Below, in pieces: positions 49,087-57,921 of a stretch of 64,000 nt of DNA. The stretch lies in assembly GCA_964551335.1 (NCBI GenBank), contig CAZKCO010000004.1, positions 1 to 64,000 on the forward strand, read 5' to 3'. The notes under the pieces are model-generated. The model made no database searches. It was not told the DNA's origin and saw only the letters and a program-made list of their open reading frames with translations. Both the position numbers and the translations under genes were made by a program. Source of the DNA: Tunicatimonas sp964551335. GTDB lineage: Bacteria; Bacteroidota; Bacteroidia; Cytophagales; Cyclobacteriaceae. Positions within the stretch are counted from its first letter, which is position 1, and every line of letters starts with the position of its first letter.

Positions 49087-50289
49087 CTATAAGGCTTGCC
49101 ATTTGATTAATCCATTACTCACATCAAGAAAACGGTAGTAAAGCTTCTCCTCAGTGCGACTGTAGTACAAGTCACCTACGGTACCAATATTATCCCCATC
49201 TACTGGTTTATTGTCTCCAATGTAAAGCATCGGTACCCGGTACGAATCGGCTTTTGTTCCAGTATTTATAGCAGCAGGCTCTACTTTAGTAAAACCTCCT
49301 AATTCCGCCCAGTTTCCCCCTTCCTTTCGGTAAGTTATGTTATCGTCGGTATCGTAATAGTAATCGCTATCAGTAGCTTCAGCAGGTATAATACTTGTGG
49401 GTGTAGCTATACCTGCATACCATTGAATTTTACTACCGACTGAGAGCAGCCCAGCGTCACCGGGAGACCAAAAGTTACCATCCCACATAAGAACATCATT
49501 AGTACTCGGAGCAGCACTACTAAAGGCCCTCCCCTGCAACCCCTGTACGGTAGTACTGCCATCAGCACCTAGAGTAACATCTCCTGATAAGGAATGGGAA
49601 GCAAGGCTATCGCCCTGTCCGATTAGGAGCTCTCCTGCACCAGTGTTAATAGTTTGTAGGCTACCATCTGCGGCCTGAACCAACCCACTACCCGCTACAT
49701 CGGCATTAAGTTTCTCCTTAGTGACCGCATCATCGGCCAGTTTGTCGGTGGTTACCGTAGTATTTTTCAATGTTAAACTACCATCCGCCTGAAGCACTAA
49801 ATCGCCCGTAATCGTGACTGAAGCTACAGTAGTACCGTTGCCCACTAAGATTTTAGCGTCAGAACTTGCATCAAGGGCAATTGCTTGACTGTTTAGGTCA
49901 CCAATCCAGATATGCCCTTCTGCTAATTCTAAACTGGCACTATTACCTCCCGTAGTAGGGCTCACATCGTTAGGTTGTAAGGTTTGCCACTGATTATTCC
50001 ACCAATAGTAAAAGCTTCCCTGCTCATGACCGAAGATCAATAACCCATTGTCTTGGCTACTCAACTGACCGGCTAAGGAGTTCATCTCCATCGCAGATAA
50101 GCGAGGCACTAGTAAGCCTTGATTTCCTTCGGTAGCTACCAATTCCAGTACCGCGTGCGGATTAGGGGTCTCGGTACCCATACCCACTACCGTTTGGGCG
50201 TAGGTAATGTGAATTATTTTGTATAAAAGAGAAGCAGTTAGTAAGATTCTTCTACAGAACAATAAAAATTGTGGTGAAGTAAATTGCAT
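49087..50289 (-). CDS. Fibre-like surface protein, first gene of the operon
   Basis: A 400-residue exported protein (signal cleaved near ITYAQ). It starts with the Bacteroidota tail-fibre-like motif VGMGTETPNPHAVLELVATEGNQGLLVPRLSAMEMNSL followed by a repetitive beta-rich shaft (GDLVLQADGSLTLKNTTVTTDKLADDAVTKEKL, GDVTLGADGSTTVQGLQG) and C-terminal modules with YYYDTDDNITYRKEGGNWAELGG and GDLYYSRTEEKLYYRFLD. This composition fits a trimeric-fibre or adhesin stalk. No sorting domain is evident on it. Transcription of the five-gene operon starts upstream of this gene. Confidence 0.6.
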   Translation of the reverse strand: MQFTSPQFLLFCRRILLTASLLYKIIHITYAQTVVGMGTETPNPHAVLELVATEGNQGLLVPRLSAMEMNSLAGQLSSQDNGLLIFGHEQGSFYYWWNNQWQTLQPNDVSPTTGGNSASLELAEGHIWIGDLNSQAIALDASSDAKILVGNGTTVASVTITGDLVLQADGSLTLKNTTVTTDKLADDAVTKEKLNADVAGSGLVQAADGSLQTINTGAGELLIGQGDSLASHSLSGDVTLGADGSTTVQGLQGRAFSSAAPSTNDVLMWDGNFWSPGDAGLLSVGSKIQWYAGIATPTSIIPAEATDSDYYYDTDDNITYRKEGGNWAELGGFTKVEPAAINTGTKADSYRVPMLYIGDNKPVDGDNIGTVGDLYYSRTEEKLYYRFLDVSNGLIKWQAL

Positions 50290-50637
50290 AGGATTTCTCT
50301 TAAACCATCAAATTTCATTGTTTTACTCGATTAATAGCATTAATAGTCAATTGTAAAATCACTCTGTACTTTATGCTTATAAGTAGTAGTTTTTAGTATG
50401 ACAGAAGTCAAGCTACTTAAGCCTTTAGCTAGTTAAACGACCAATTCGGATAGTTACAGGTCCGATTGTGCTAGTGAGAAAAAAGGGGTGAAGTATTTCT
50501 TGGCAACCGAATTAGCCACTAACGTCTTGATAGAACTATTTTCGAGTAATTTGCCTAAGTAGTTTAATGAATACTGCTGACAAAGCACTTTTTGCACCTT
50601 CTTTTAGCATAGAAAACTCTTGCATTAAGCACTGACT
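50290..50637. other. Divergent promoter region
   Basis: 348 AT-rich bases between the start of the five-gene operon and the glycosyltransferase gene. Both promoters must lie here, but no confident TTG/TAnnTTTG pair could be picked and no repeats or RNA genes were seen. Confidence 0.5.
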
Positions 50638-51642
50638 ATGGATAAACCCGAGATTTCGGTAATACTTCCTTTTTATAACGCTCAACTTACTATTAGTAGG
50701 GCGATTGAAAGTATTATTGATCAGACAATTGCAAGTTGGGAGTTACTATTAGTCGATAATGGATCTACTGATAAAAGTAGTGCTATAGCCTGTTTATTTG
50801 CTAAAAGTGATGCACGAATTCGGATATTAGAAGCAAAGCAGCGCGGAGTAGTGTTTGCCTTCAATACTGGCCTGAGGCATGCTTCAGGCACTTACATTGC
50901 TCGTATGGATGCTGATGACTTTTGTCACCCTAATCGTTTGGAAAAACAGTTAGATTATTTGCAGAAGAATTCCGAAGTAGCGGCAGTTAGCAGTCAAGTT
51001 CAATATTGCGCAAGAGTACCTCAGGAAGGTATGCAGGATTATGTTACTTGGGTTAATTCACTTACGACGCCAAAGCAGATTAAAAATAATCGTTTTGTTG
51101 AGTTACCTGTCATCAATCCGTCGCTTACGTTTCGTCGCACTGATTTGGATAAGTGGGGAAGCTATATCGCAGGAAATTTTCCGGAAGATTACGAATTGGT
51201 TTTACGCTGGCTAGCCCAAGGTGCTGTTTTTTCCAAAGTGGATAACCTGGTGCTAGATTGGCACGACTCAGCTCAGCGGTTGACCCGAACGGATGCTCGC
51301 TACTCCACCGAAGCGTTTTTCCGGATTAAGACCATCTTTCTGGCGGAATGGTTACAAAAGCATAACCCATTTCATCCGGATGTGGTGGTATGGGGCGCAG
51401 GGCGAAAGACGAGGCAACGGGCCAGGCTACTTGAGACGGAAGGAGTGTCTATCACGGCCTATATTGATATAGTTCCCAACAAAACGAAGGAACATCCTTG
51501 CATTTACTATCAGGATATCGCCCCACCGGGTCAATATTTCATACTCTCTTACGTGAGCAACCGGGGTCAACGGACAAAGATCAGGGATTTTTTGCTAACG
51601 AAAGGTTATCAAGAAGCCGTTGACTTTCTGCTGGTGGCCTAA
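50638..51642 (+). CDS. Family 2 glycosyltransferase with a C-terminal Rossmann-like extension
   Basis: A 334-residue enzyme. N-terminal GT-A domain: ISVILPFYNAQLTISRAIESIIDQT, LLVDNGSTDKS, and the nucleotide-sugar DxD at 91-93 (RMDADDFCHP), then a family-typical acceptor region (NFPEDYELVLRWLAQG). Residues ~250-334 form a separate part starting VVVWGAGRKTRQRARLLE, a GxGxxx nucleotide-binding-like loop, and ending YVSNRGQRTKIRDFLLTKGY. It transfers a sugar during surface polysaccharide or protein glycosylation; the acceptor is unknown. No sugar-pathway gene is next to it. Confidence 0.85.
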   Translation: MDKPEISVILPFYNAQLTISRAIESIIDQTIASWELLLVDNGSTDKSSAIACLFAKSDARIRILEAKQRGVVFAFNTGLRHASGTYIARMDADDFCHPNRLEKQLDYLQKNSEVAAVSSQVQYCARVPQEGMQDYVTWVNSLTTPKQIKNNRFVELPVINPSLTFRRTDLDKWGSYIAGNFPEDYELVLRWLAQGAVFSKVDNLVLDWHDSAQRLTRTDARYSTEAFFRIKTIFLAEWLQKHNPFHPDVVVWGAGRKTRQRARLLETEGVSITAYIDIVPNKTKEHPCIYYQDIAPPGQYFILSYVSNRGQRTKIRDFLLTKGYQEAVDFLLVA

Positions 51643-51675
51643 CAAGCCAAACTATTGATCCTGCCGACTTATGAT

Positions 51676-54138
51676 CTATTCAGTCACGAAATCTAAAGGC
51701 TCTTTCACTTTGGATTTCAAAAGGGCCAGGTCTAACACTTCACTAACCCGATCTACAAAATGGATCTTCAGATCTTTTATATAGCGAGTATCAATCTCCT
51801 CAATATCTTTTTGGTTCTTCTGGCAAAGTATAATTTCCTTCACCCCAGCTCGGCGAGCGGCCAGTATCTTTTCTTTAATTCCCCCTACCGGCATTACTTT
51901 TCCGCGTAAGGTAATTTCTCCGGTCATCGCCAGCTTACTTTTTACTTTCCGTTGAGTATACACCGATGCCATAGCAGTAAGCATGGTAATTCCGGCGGAG
52001 GGTCCATCTTTGGGTACTGCTCCGGCTGGTACGTGCACGTGTAAATCGTAGTTTTCAAATACCTTATAGTGGATTCCCAGCTCACCGGATTTAGACTTAA
52101 GGTACGACAAGGCCGTCATGGCGGACTCCTTCATTACATTACCTAACTGCCCCGACAAAGTCAGTTTGCCTTTACCCCTGCTCAAGCTGCTTTCAATAAA
52201 CAAGATTTCGCCCCCGGCCTGAGTCCAGGCTAACCCGGTTACCACTCCGGGCAGGTCATTGTTTTGGTAGCTCTCTTTATCGAAGACGGGTGCCCCCAAA
52301 ATTCGTCGCACTTCCGCTTCGGTTATTTTTTTAGCGTATTCTTCCTCCATTGCTACTGACTTTGCCACATTCCGAATGAGGGTAGCAATCTTTCGTTCCA
52401 GGCTCCGTACTCCTGATTCACGGGTATAATCTTCAATCACTCGAGTAATTGCTTTCTTATCAAAAGATATATCGCGGCTAGTCAAACCATGCTCCTTGCG
52501 CTGCTTAGGGATAAGATGTCGTTTGGCAATCTCTACTTTTTCTTCCAGAGTATACCCGGAGATATCAATGATTTCCATTCGGTCGCGCAGGGCCGGATGA
52601 ATGGTATCCAGGGAATTAGCGGTGGCGATAAACAGCACGTTTGATAAGTCATAGTCCACTTCCAGATAGTTATCCAGAAAAGCATTATTCTGCTCGGGGT
52701 CCAGCACTTCCAGTAGCGCCGATGATGGGTCTCCACGAAAGTCAGAACGCACTTTGTCAATCTCGTCCAGAATATATACCGGATTAGCTGACTTGGCCTT
52801 TTTGATGTTCTGAATGATCTTACCGGGCATAGCCCCCACGTAAGTTTTTCGGTGCCCCCGAATTTCAGCTTCATCGCTCACTCCGCCCAGTGACATACGG
52901 GTGTACTTCCGGTTAAGAGCCGAAGCAATAGACTTACCTAATGAGGTTTTTCCCACTCCCGGAGGGCCATAGAGGCAAAGAATTGGCCCTTTCATATCAT
53001 TCTTTAACTTCAGCACTGCCAGATACTCAATAATCCGGTCCTTCACTTTATCCAGCCCGTAATGGTCGCGATCCAGGATACGTTGTGCCCGCTTAAGATC
53101 GAAGTTATCTTTGGTATAGTCTTGCCAGGGAAGATCCAGCAGAAACTCTACGTAGTTAAAAGTTAACGGGTACTCAGCTGCCGCAGGATTCATGCGCAGC
53201 AGTTTGTCTAATTCTTTATTGAAGTGTTCGGCTACCGGTTCCGGCCACTTCTTCTTGTCGCCCCGAAGGCGCATCTTTTCCACCTCCTGATCCAACCCAC
53301 CATCCCCAAGTTCATCCTGTAACACTTTCATCTGCTGGCGCAGGAAATAGTCTCGCTGCTGCTGATCAATATCAGAATGCACCTTGCTATGGATTTCGTG
53401 GCGAATCTCCAGTAACTGAATATCCTTCAGCATGTATTCCAGCAGCAGTTTCGCCCGCTCCACACCGTTGTTAATCTCTAAGAGCTTCTGTTTATCTTTT
53501 ACTTCCACGTTTATGTTGGAAGAAAGGAAGTGAGTTAGAAAGCTGGGACTTTCAATATTGTCGAGAGCCTGTTGGGCTTCCTGAGGAATCTCAGGGTTTA
53601 GGCGCAAAATTTTGGCAGCAGCCTCCTTTAGTGACTGTACCAGTGCCTGGACTTGCTTGGTTTTGCGGGTAGGGAATTTTTCTTCCAGATACTTTACCGC
53701 AGCCACCATATAGGGCTCTTCCTGCACAAAAGAACTTACTTTAAAACGCTTCTTCCCTTGAATAATGATGGTCGTGTTACCATCTGGCAGTACCAGTACT
53801 TTAATGATCTTGGCTACCGTCCCTACTTTATATACCTCACTAGTGTCAGGATCTTCGGCTTGGTTATCTTTTTGGGCAATAACCCCAATTAAGCGGTTTC
53901 CTTCATTATAAGCCTGCTTTACTAGCTTGATAGACTTCTTCCGTCCCACAGTAATGGGAATAACCACTCCCGGAAATAGAACGGTATTCCGGATAGGTAA
54001 AATTGATAGCTCCGACGGAAACTCAATAACCTCATCATCTTCTTCCTCCTCGGCGGTTACGAGTTGAATCAAATCATCGGCATCGCTATCATCAAACTGG
54101 TCAATTAAAAATGTTTCGGTAAACGAGTTGTTGTTCAT
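51676..54138 (-). CDS. lon: ATP-dependent Lon protease
   Basis: An 820-residue Lon protease from ATG 54138 (an upstream ATG at 54192 adds 18 residues of doubtful worth). LonN substrate domain ~42-250, helical linker, AAA+ domain with Walker A GPPGVGKT (390-397) and Walker B PVYILDEID, then the peptidase domain with the Ser-Lys dyad at Ser713 (KDGPSAGITM) and Lys756 (GGIKEK), spaced 43 as in E. coli Lon. A short acidic N-terminal tail (DQFDDSDADDLIQL) precedes the LonN domain. It degrades damaged and regulatory proteins in the cytoplasm and is encoded alone. Confidence 0.98.
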   Translation of the reverse strand: MNNNSFTETFLIDQFDDSDADDLIQLVTAEEEEDDEVIEFPSELSILPIRNTVLFPGVVIPITVGRKKSIKLVKQAYNEGNRLIGVIAQKDNQAEDPDTSEVYKVGTVAKIIKVLVLPDGNTTIIIQGKKRFKVSSFVQEEPYMVAAVKYLEEKFPTRKTKQVQALVQSLKEAAAKILRLNPEIPQEAQQALDNIESPSFLTHFLSSNINVEVKDKQKLLEINNGVERAKLLLEYMLKDIQLLEIRHEIHSKVHSDIDQQQRDYFLRQQMKVLQDELGDGGLDQEVEKMRLRGDKKKWPEPVAEHFNKELDKLLRMNPAAAEYPLTFNYVEFLLDLPWQDYTKDNFDLKRAQRILDRDHYGLDKVKDRIIEYLAVLKLKNDMKGPILCLYGPPGVGKTSLGKSIASALNRKYTRMSLGGVSDEAEIRGHRKTYVGAMPGKIIQNIKKAKSANPVYILDEIDKVRSDFRGDPSSALLEVLDPEQNNAFLDNYLEVDYDLSNVLFIATANSLDTIHPALRDRMEIIDISGYTLEEKVEIAKRHLIPKQRKEHGLTSRDISFDKKAITRVIEDYTRESGVRSLERKIATLIRNVAKSVAMEEEYAKKITEAEVRRILGAPVFDKESYQNNDLPGVVTGLAWTQAGGEILFIESSLSRGKGKLTLSGQLGNVMKESAMTALSYLKSKSGELGIHYKVFENYDLHVHVPAGAVPKDGPSAGITMLTAMASVYTQRKVKSKLAMTGEITLRGKVMPVGGIKEKILAARRAGVKEIILCQKNQKDIEEIDTRYIKDLKIHFVDRVSEVLDLALLKSKVKEPLDFVTE

Positions 54139-54357
54139 ATGCTGTTTTTTACTGCCATATTGACACGACAGCGGTAAGTTCTTAAAAATCACTTCGGTAC
54201 ACCACTACGTCAATCCCTGTGCCAAGCTACTTGTTAGCTCATTATTTACTGATCAACTAAACTGCGTAGGCTCTGTTTTGCAGCAAACTTATGCCAAACC
54301 TTACGCTCTTCAATATCTTGCACATTAGTTGTTGATTATTAGTGGATTACTAGAAAA

Positions 54358-56316
54358 ATGCGAAGATTAATACTGCTTCTAGGCGTGATGCTTTCTTGCA
54401 CCCTTGGGCTTGCTCAGATCAAACCGGCCCAAAGCCCGTTTGCCTTGCAAGATACTGCCAAATATGCAGTTCCGGCTAAAATGCGGGATTTATTTTCCTT
54501 TCCAAACTTACACCGGGTTTCTTACTATCATCAACCAAAAAAATTAAAAGCTTTACAAAAACTAGCCCAGTCTCAGGACACTGCCCAATGGTATCCACAG
54601 TTGTACGATTATGTCCGACATTTCGGGATTCAGAACTTCTTTAAAGATAACGAGCTACTGTGGCAGTTAGCTAAGTTGGAAGAAGCTCAGGGAGATACGT
54701 TAGCCGCAATTAGTCTATACAAGTTAGTATTAAAACACTACACCGACGGTATGGCGGCCAAACTAGCTCGCCAGGACTTAGAGCAGCACCGCATTGAGCG
54801 AAAAGAAGATTACGTTCCGCTGGAATATTATTACGAACTGGTGGAGTACCGGCAAGAGATTGACACGCTACGCCCTCCCCGAGGCGTATACCTAAACATG
54901 GGCGAGGGGATTAACTCTTCTTCGGGCGATTACGGACCATCCCTCAGTGCCAGTAACGATATAATGCTCTTCACCTCCAAGCGGAATAAGCTGGAACGGG
55001 GATTTAAGACCTATGATAATGAGGATTTAATGCTGAGCCGAAACCAAGATGGCTTTTGGATGGATGCTGAACCGTTGGAAAACGTAAATTCCCCTTACAA
55101 CGAAGGTTCAGCCTGCCTTAGTCCCGATGGTTCGCGGTTGTTTTTCTCGCGTTGTTTGGCTCCTGATGGCTACGGAAACTGCGACCTGTACGTTTCTTAT
55201 CAGGACGTAGACGGACAATGGAATGAACCGCAGAACCTGGGTGAGTCCGTCAACAGTCCGTACTGGGATTCGCACCCGTCGTTGTCTCCTTCGGGTGACA
55301 CGCTATTCTTTTCGTCTGACCGGCTGGGGGGGTACGGATTATCTGATATTTACTATACCTACCAGGACGATGACGGTCAGTGGATAACTCCCCGAAATAT
55401 CGGGCCTACCATTAATACCCGAGGCAGCGAAGTGAGTCCGTTTTTTCACCCGGAGCATCAGGTTTTGTACTTTAGTTCTAACGGTCATTTGCTGAACTTT
55501 GGCGAGTATGATATTTATAAATCGTATCTGTACCACCCGCTCTGGGGAGAGCCAAAAAACGTAGGTCCGCTGGTGAATGGTACTGGTAGTGAGTTTTACT
55601 TTACCATTGATGCTGAATCGAAGAATTTGTACTACGCCCGCTCGGTAGAAGATAATATGGCCAATTTGGATCTTTACTCTTTTCCGTTGCCGATGGAAGC
55701 CCAACCGACGGCTACGGTGAATCTGAAAGGCACTTTGATCGATGCCGAAACCGGTGATCCTTTCAGCGAAGGTATTGTCTCAGTGATTGATCTGGATAAC
55801 GGAGTGGAAGTAGCTCCCAAGTTTCTGAAAAAGGACGGTAGTTTCTCCTTTGACCTGATCAATAATAATAACTACCTGCTCATTATCCAGGGCGAGCATT
55901 TTTTCCGGCTGGAAGAAATATTTTTCTTGTCGGGTGACCAAGAGTTTAATTTTGAGACCCACGCTATTTCTAGCCGCCTCAAGTTTAAGAATCTGGAATT
56001 TGATAACGGAAAAGCCGAACTGAAAACCGAGATGTACGGTGATCTAAACAAAATTGCGGATTTTCTGCTCGATAACCCATCCATTCGCCTCCGCATAGAA
56101 GGCCATACCGACTCGGACGGCAACCCTAACTTAAATCTAAAGCTTTCGCAAGACCGGGCCGATGCCATCAAGGAGTATTTGGTAAGTTTTGGCCACGTAG
56201 ACGAAGCCCGGGTGGAAGCCATCGGCTACGGAAGTTCTCGCCCCATTGTAGAAGAAATCACCGACGAAGATAAAATGCTCAACCGCCGGGTAGAGTTTAA
56301 CATTGTGAAGGAATAG
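54358..56316 (+). CDS. porE: PorE-type OmpA-family protein of the type IX secretion system
   Basis: A 652-residue exported protein with the canonical PorE layout: signal peptide; TPR-like region ~60-150 (FKDNELLWQLAKLEEAQGDTLAAISLYKLVLKHY); PD40/WD40-like propeller ~190-440 (GSACLSPDGSRLFFSRCLAPDGYGNCDLY, SPSGDTLFFSSDRLGGYGLSDIYY); carboxypeptidase regulatory domain ~448-530; and an OmpA C-terminal peptidoglycan-binding domain ~540-650 (RLRIEGHTDSDGNPNLNLKLSQDRADAIKEYL, GYGSSRP, NRRVEFNIV). It lacks the repeat array and LysM tail of the larger paralogue in the operon at 43801-46899. It likely anchors the secretion machinery to the cell wall. Confidence 0.85.
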   Translation: MRRLILLLGVMLSCTLGLAQIKPAQSPFALQDTAKYAVPAKMRDLFSFPNLHRVSYYHQPKKLKALQKLAQSQDTAQWYPQLYDYVRHFGIQNFFKDNELLWQLAKLEEAQGDTLAAISLYKLVLKHYTDGMAAKLARQDLEQHRIERKEDYVPLEYYYELVEYRQEIDTLRPPRGVYLNMGEGINSSSGDYGPSLSASNDIMLFTSKRNKLERGFKTYDNEDLMLSRNQDGFWMDAEPLENVNSPYNEGSACLSPDGSRLFFSRCLAPDGYGNCDLYVSYQDVDGQWNEPQNLGESVNSPYWDSHPSLSPSGDTLFFSSDRLGGYGLSDIYYTYQDDDGQWITPRNIGPTINTRGSEVSPFFHPEHQVLYFSSNGHLLNFGEYDIYKSYLYHPLWGEPKNVGPLVNGTGSEFYFTIDAESKNLYYARSVEDNMANLDLYSFPLPMEAQPTATVNLKGTLIDAETGDPFSEGIVSVIDLDNGVEVAPKFLKKDGSFSFDLINNNNYLLIIQGEHFFRLEEIFFLSGDQEFNFETHAISSRLKFKNLEFDNGKAELKTEMYGDLNKIADFLLDNPSIRLRIEGHTDSDGNPNLNLKLSQDRADAIKEYLVSFGHVDEARVEAIGYGSSRPIVEEITDEDKMLNRRVEFNIVKE

Positions 56317-56417
56317 TGGCAATAGGTACTTTTCTCACTTCTCGAAGGCATAGTTGATATATGACAAATAACCGTACCGGGTACATTTAGCATTTATTGA
56401 ATACCGTAAAAAATGGG

Positions 56418-56849
56418 ATGAGTCCGAACAAACGTAGATATTTAACATTTAGTATTCTTGTCCCATTTGCAATTTATGCGATTTTTGGATTAATAATGGT
56501 GAGTTTGGTTTTCAATTACTTGAATCAATCCAGTTTAACACCCGAAGATGAAAGGCTGGCTTTCTTTAATTACCTCATCCCGCTTTTTCTAACGCTAGGA
56601 TTTGTAATATACCTTCCAATTAGTCTAACTATTAGTCTAAACAAAGAGTCCTCCTGGTTGACCATAACTGTAATTGGATTTTTTGCCATGATCGCAATTC
56701 CTTGGCAAATAGAACACTTACTTTGGCAGATACAAAAACAAAAGTTTTATATTTCTGAATTGACTCCTTACCTGATTTGTTTATTGTTCACCCTAGCTAC
56801 AATTGCTCAAGGAGTAAAAAAATTAAAAAGTTTTAAAAAGGCGCCCTAA
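56418..56849 (+). CDS. Four-helix membrane protein, function unknown
   Basis: A 143-residue inner membrane protein from ATG 56418 (TTG 56397 is possible). Helices: LTFSILVPFAIYAIFGLIMVSLVF, FFNYLIPLFLTLGFVIYLPISLT, WLTITVIGFFAMIAIPW and LTPYLICLLFTLATIAQG, with a basic tail KKLKSFKKAP. No conserved motif is recognised. It is not visibly part of an operon: porE lies ~100 bases upstream on the same strand and a palindromic region follows. Confidence 0.55.
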   Translation: MSPNKRRYLTFSILVPFAIYAIFGLIMVSLVFNYLNQSSLTPEDERLAFFNYLIPLFLTLGFVIYLPISLTISLNKESSWLTITVIGFFAMIAIPWQIEHLLWQIQKQKFYISELTPYLICLLFTLATIAQGVKKLKSFKKAP

Positions 56850-56879
56850 ATGAAATAGCATCCTATCCTAGGATTTTTT

Positions 56880-56946
56880 CCCCGGATGAGTGAAAACGAA
56901 TTCCGGGGTCTCCTGCAGAAGATGCCGAAATTCGCTTTACTCATTC
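56880..56946. repeat. Imperfect palindrome with 22-bp arms
   Basis: GATGAGTGAAAACGAATTCC (start 56885) and the right arm 56925-56946 (reverse strand GAATGAGTAAAGCGAATTTC) match with a one-base indel. Inside, CCCCGGA (56880-56886) also pairs with TCCGGGG (56902-56908), so alternative folds are possible. It occupies the convergent gap between the small membrane protein and the MpaB-like gene and resembles a palindromic extragenic repeat. Confidence 0.6.
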
Positions 56947-57007
56947 AGCAAAGGCATTTTATTTTTACCCTCGAGTCACTTTGCCATTATAATAGAAGTT
57001 AATAATC

Positions 57008-57772
57008 CTAACTAATCTGAACATCCAGTTCGTTGATTTGCTCTTTGTATTCGGAGGGGAGTAGGATGGTTTTAAAGAGCCAATCCAGCTTAATCATTCG
57101 GCTCAGTTTATAGAGGGGAACTACCGGAGTGAGTAGAGAAAAATCACGAAAATGTAGCAGCTCCTTTACCCGCTGGGGTACAACTAATTTTTGCCCTTCT
57201 ATCAGCACCCGGAAACGTACGGCTCCCAAGTGCTTTCGATACTGCTGAAAAAGATCGGTGGTGTACTCACTCTTTTGCAGGTTGGCCATCAAATGCGACT
57301 GTCTTACCGGTAACCATTCTGGGTAGGTAGTTGGCAACTCTTTCAGTCCCATTCTGGAACCCACCCGGTAAAAAACCCGGTATACTTCTTCCTTCTCTTC
57401 ATCGCATAGTTTCCTTTCCAGCAGTTCGTAGGACGCAATGGAGTAATGGATCAGCATAAACAACACATCTCGGTAGGCCCAATCGGGAATGGAAAAGCCC
57501 CGGCTTTGTTCCACCGAACTATGTATTAGCCGAAGGGCATCAATAGTTTTGTGAGCTTCATCTAAAGGTGAAAAAACCATTTTGCGGGCGTACTCAATCG
57601 TAGAGAATAGTCTCCCTAATGGATCAGCGGGCAGTTTGCCGGTAAAGTAGAGCCAGTCAACTGCTTTATTCAGCGCAAATTCAGCCGAGGCACCCGCAAA
57701 AATGAAAAGTATGGTATCACTCTTACCCCAGATTTCTCTAACAACCGAATCCTTTTCAACGAAGAACTGCAT
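57008..57772 (-). CDS. MpaB-like (DUF2236) oxygenase-family protein
   Basis: A 254-residue helical protein. The start SVVREIWGKSDTILFIFAGASAEFALNKAVDWLYFTGKLPADPLGRLFSTIEYARKMVF and the later IHSSVEQSRGF, IPDWAYRDVLFMLIHYSI, FYRVGSRMGLKELPTTYPEWLPVRQSHL resemble the MpaB/DUF2236 family, whose members carry a haem and cleave or oxidise varied substrates (latex-clearing protein and MpaB are relatives). A catalytic His candidate lies in the IHSS and LIHYS stretches. Substrate unknown. It is monocistronic, with a near-perfect short palindrome upstream. Confidence 0.7.
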   Translation of the reverse strand: MQFFVEKDSVVREIWGKSDTILFIFAGASAEFALNKAVDWLYFTGKLPADPLGRLFSTIEYARKMVFSPLDEAHKTIDALRLIHSSVEQSRGFSIPDWAYRDVLFMLIHYSIASYELLERKLCDEEKEEVYRVFYRVGSRMGLKELPTTYPEWLPVRQSHLMANLQKSEYTTDLFQQYRKHLGAVRFRVLIEGQKLVVPQRVKELLHFRDFSLLTPVVPLYKLSRMIKLDWLFKTILLPSEYKEQINELDVQIS

Positions 57773-57861
57773 TAGAAAGTCTAGCTAAATTTCCGCCTAT
57801 CAGGAACGACGATTTAATAAAAGAATTTTTCATTCTTAGGGTTACCAAAAAAGGCCTTCGT

Positions 57862-57889
57862 GTAGAGACATGATAAATCATGTCTCTAC
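57862..57889. repeat. Perfect 13-bp-arm palindrome
   Basis: GTAGAGACATGAT (57862-57874) and ATCATGTCTCTAC (57877-57889) are perfect inverted arms with a 2-base AA centre. This wording closely resembles palindromes (GTAGAGACG-type) known as interspersed repeats in other bacteria, notably cyanobacteria. It lies between rseP and the MpaB-like gene, downstream of rseP. Confidence 0.85.
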
Positions 57890-57921
57890 TCAATGATATT
57901 TCATAATATCAATTCGCAACT

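Noticed and set aside
49087..50289. Prophage remnant suggested by the tail-fibre-like protein
   Set aside because: It has a signal peptide and lies in an operon with T9SS-type genes; no capsid, terminase, portal or integrase gene is near.
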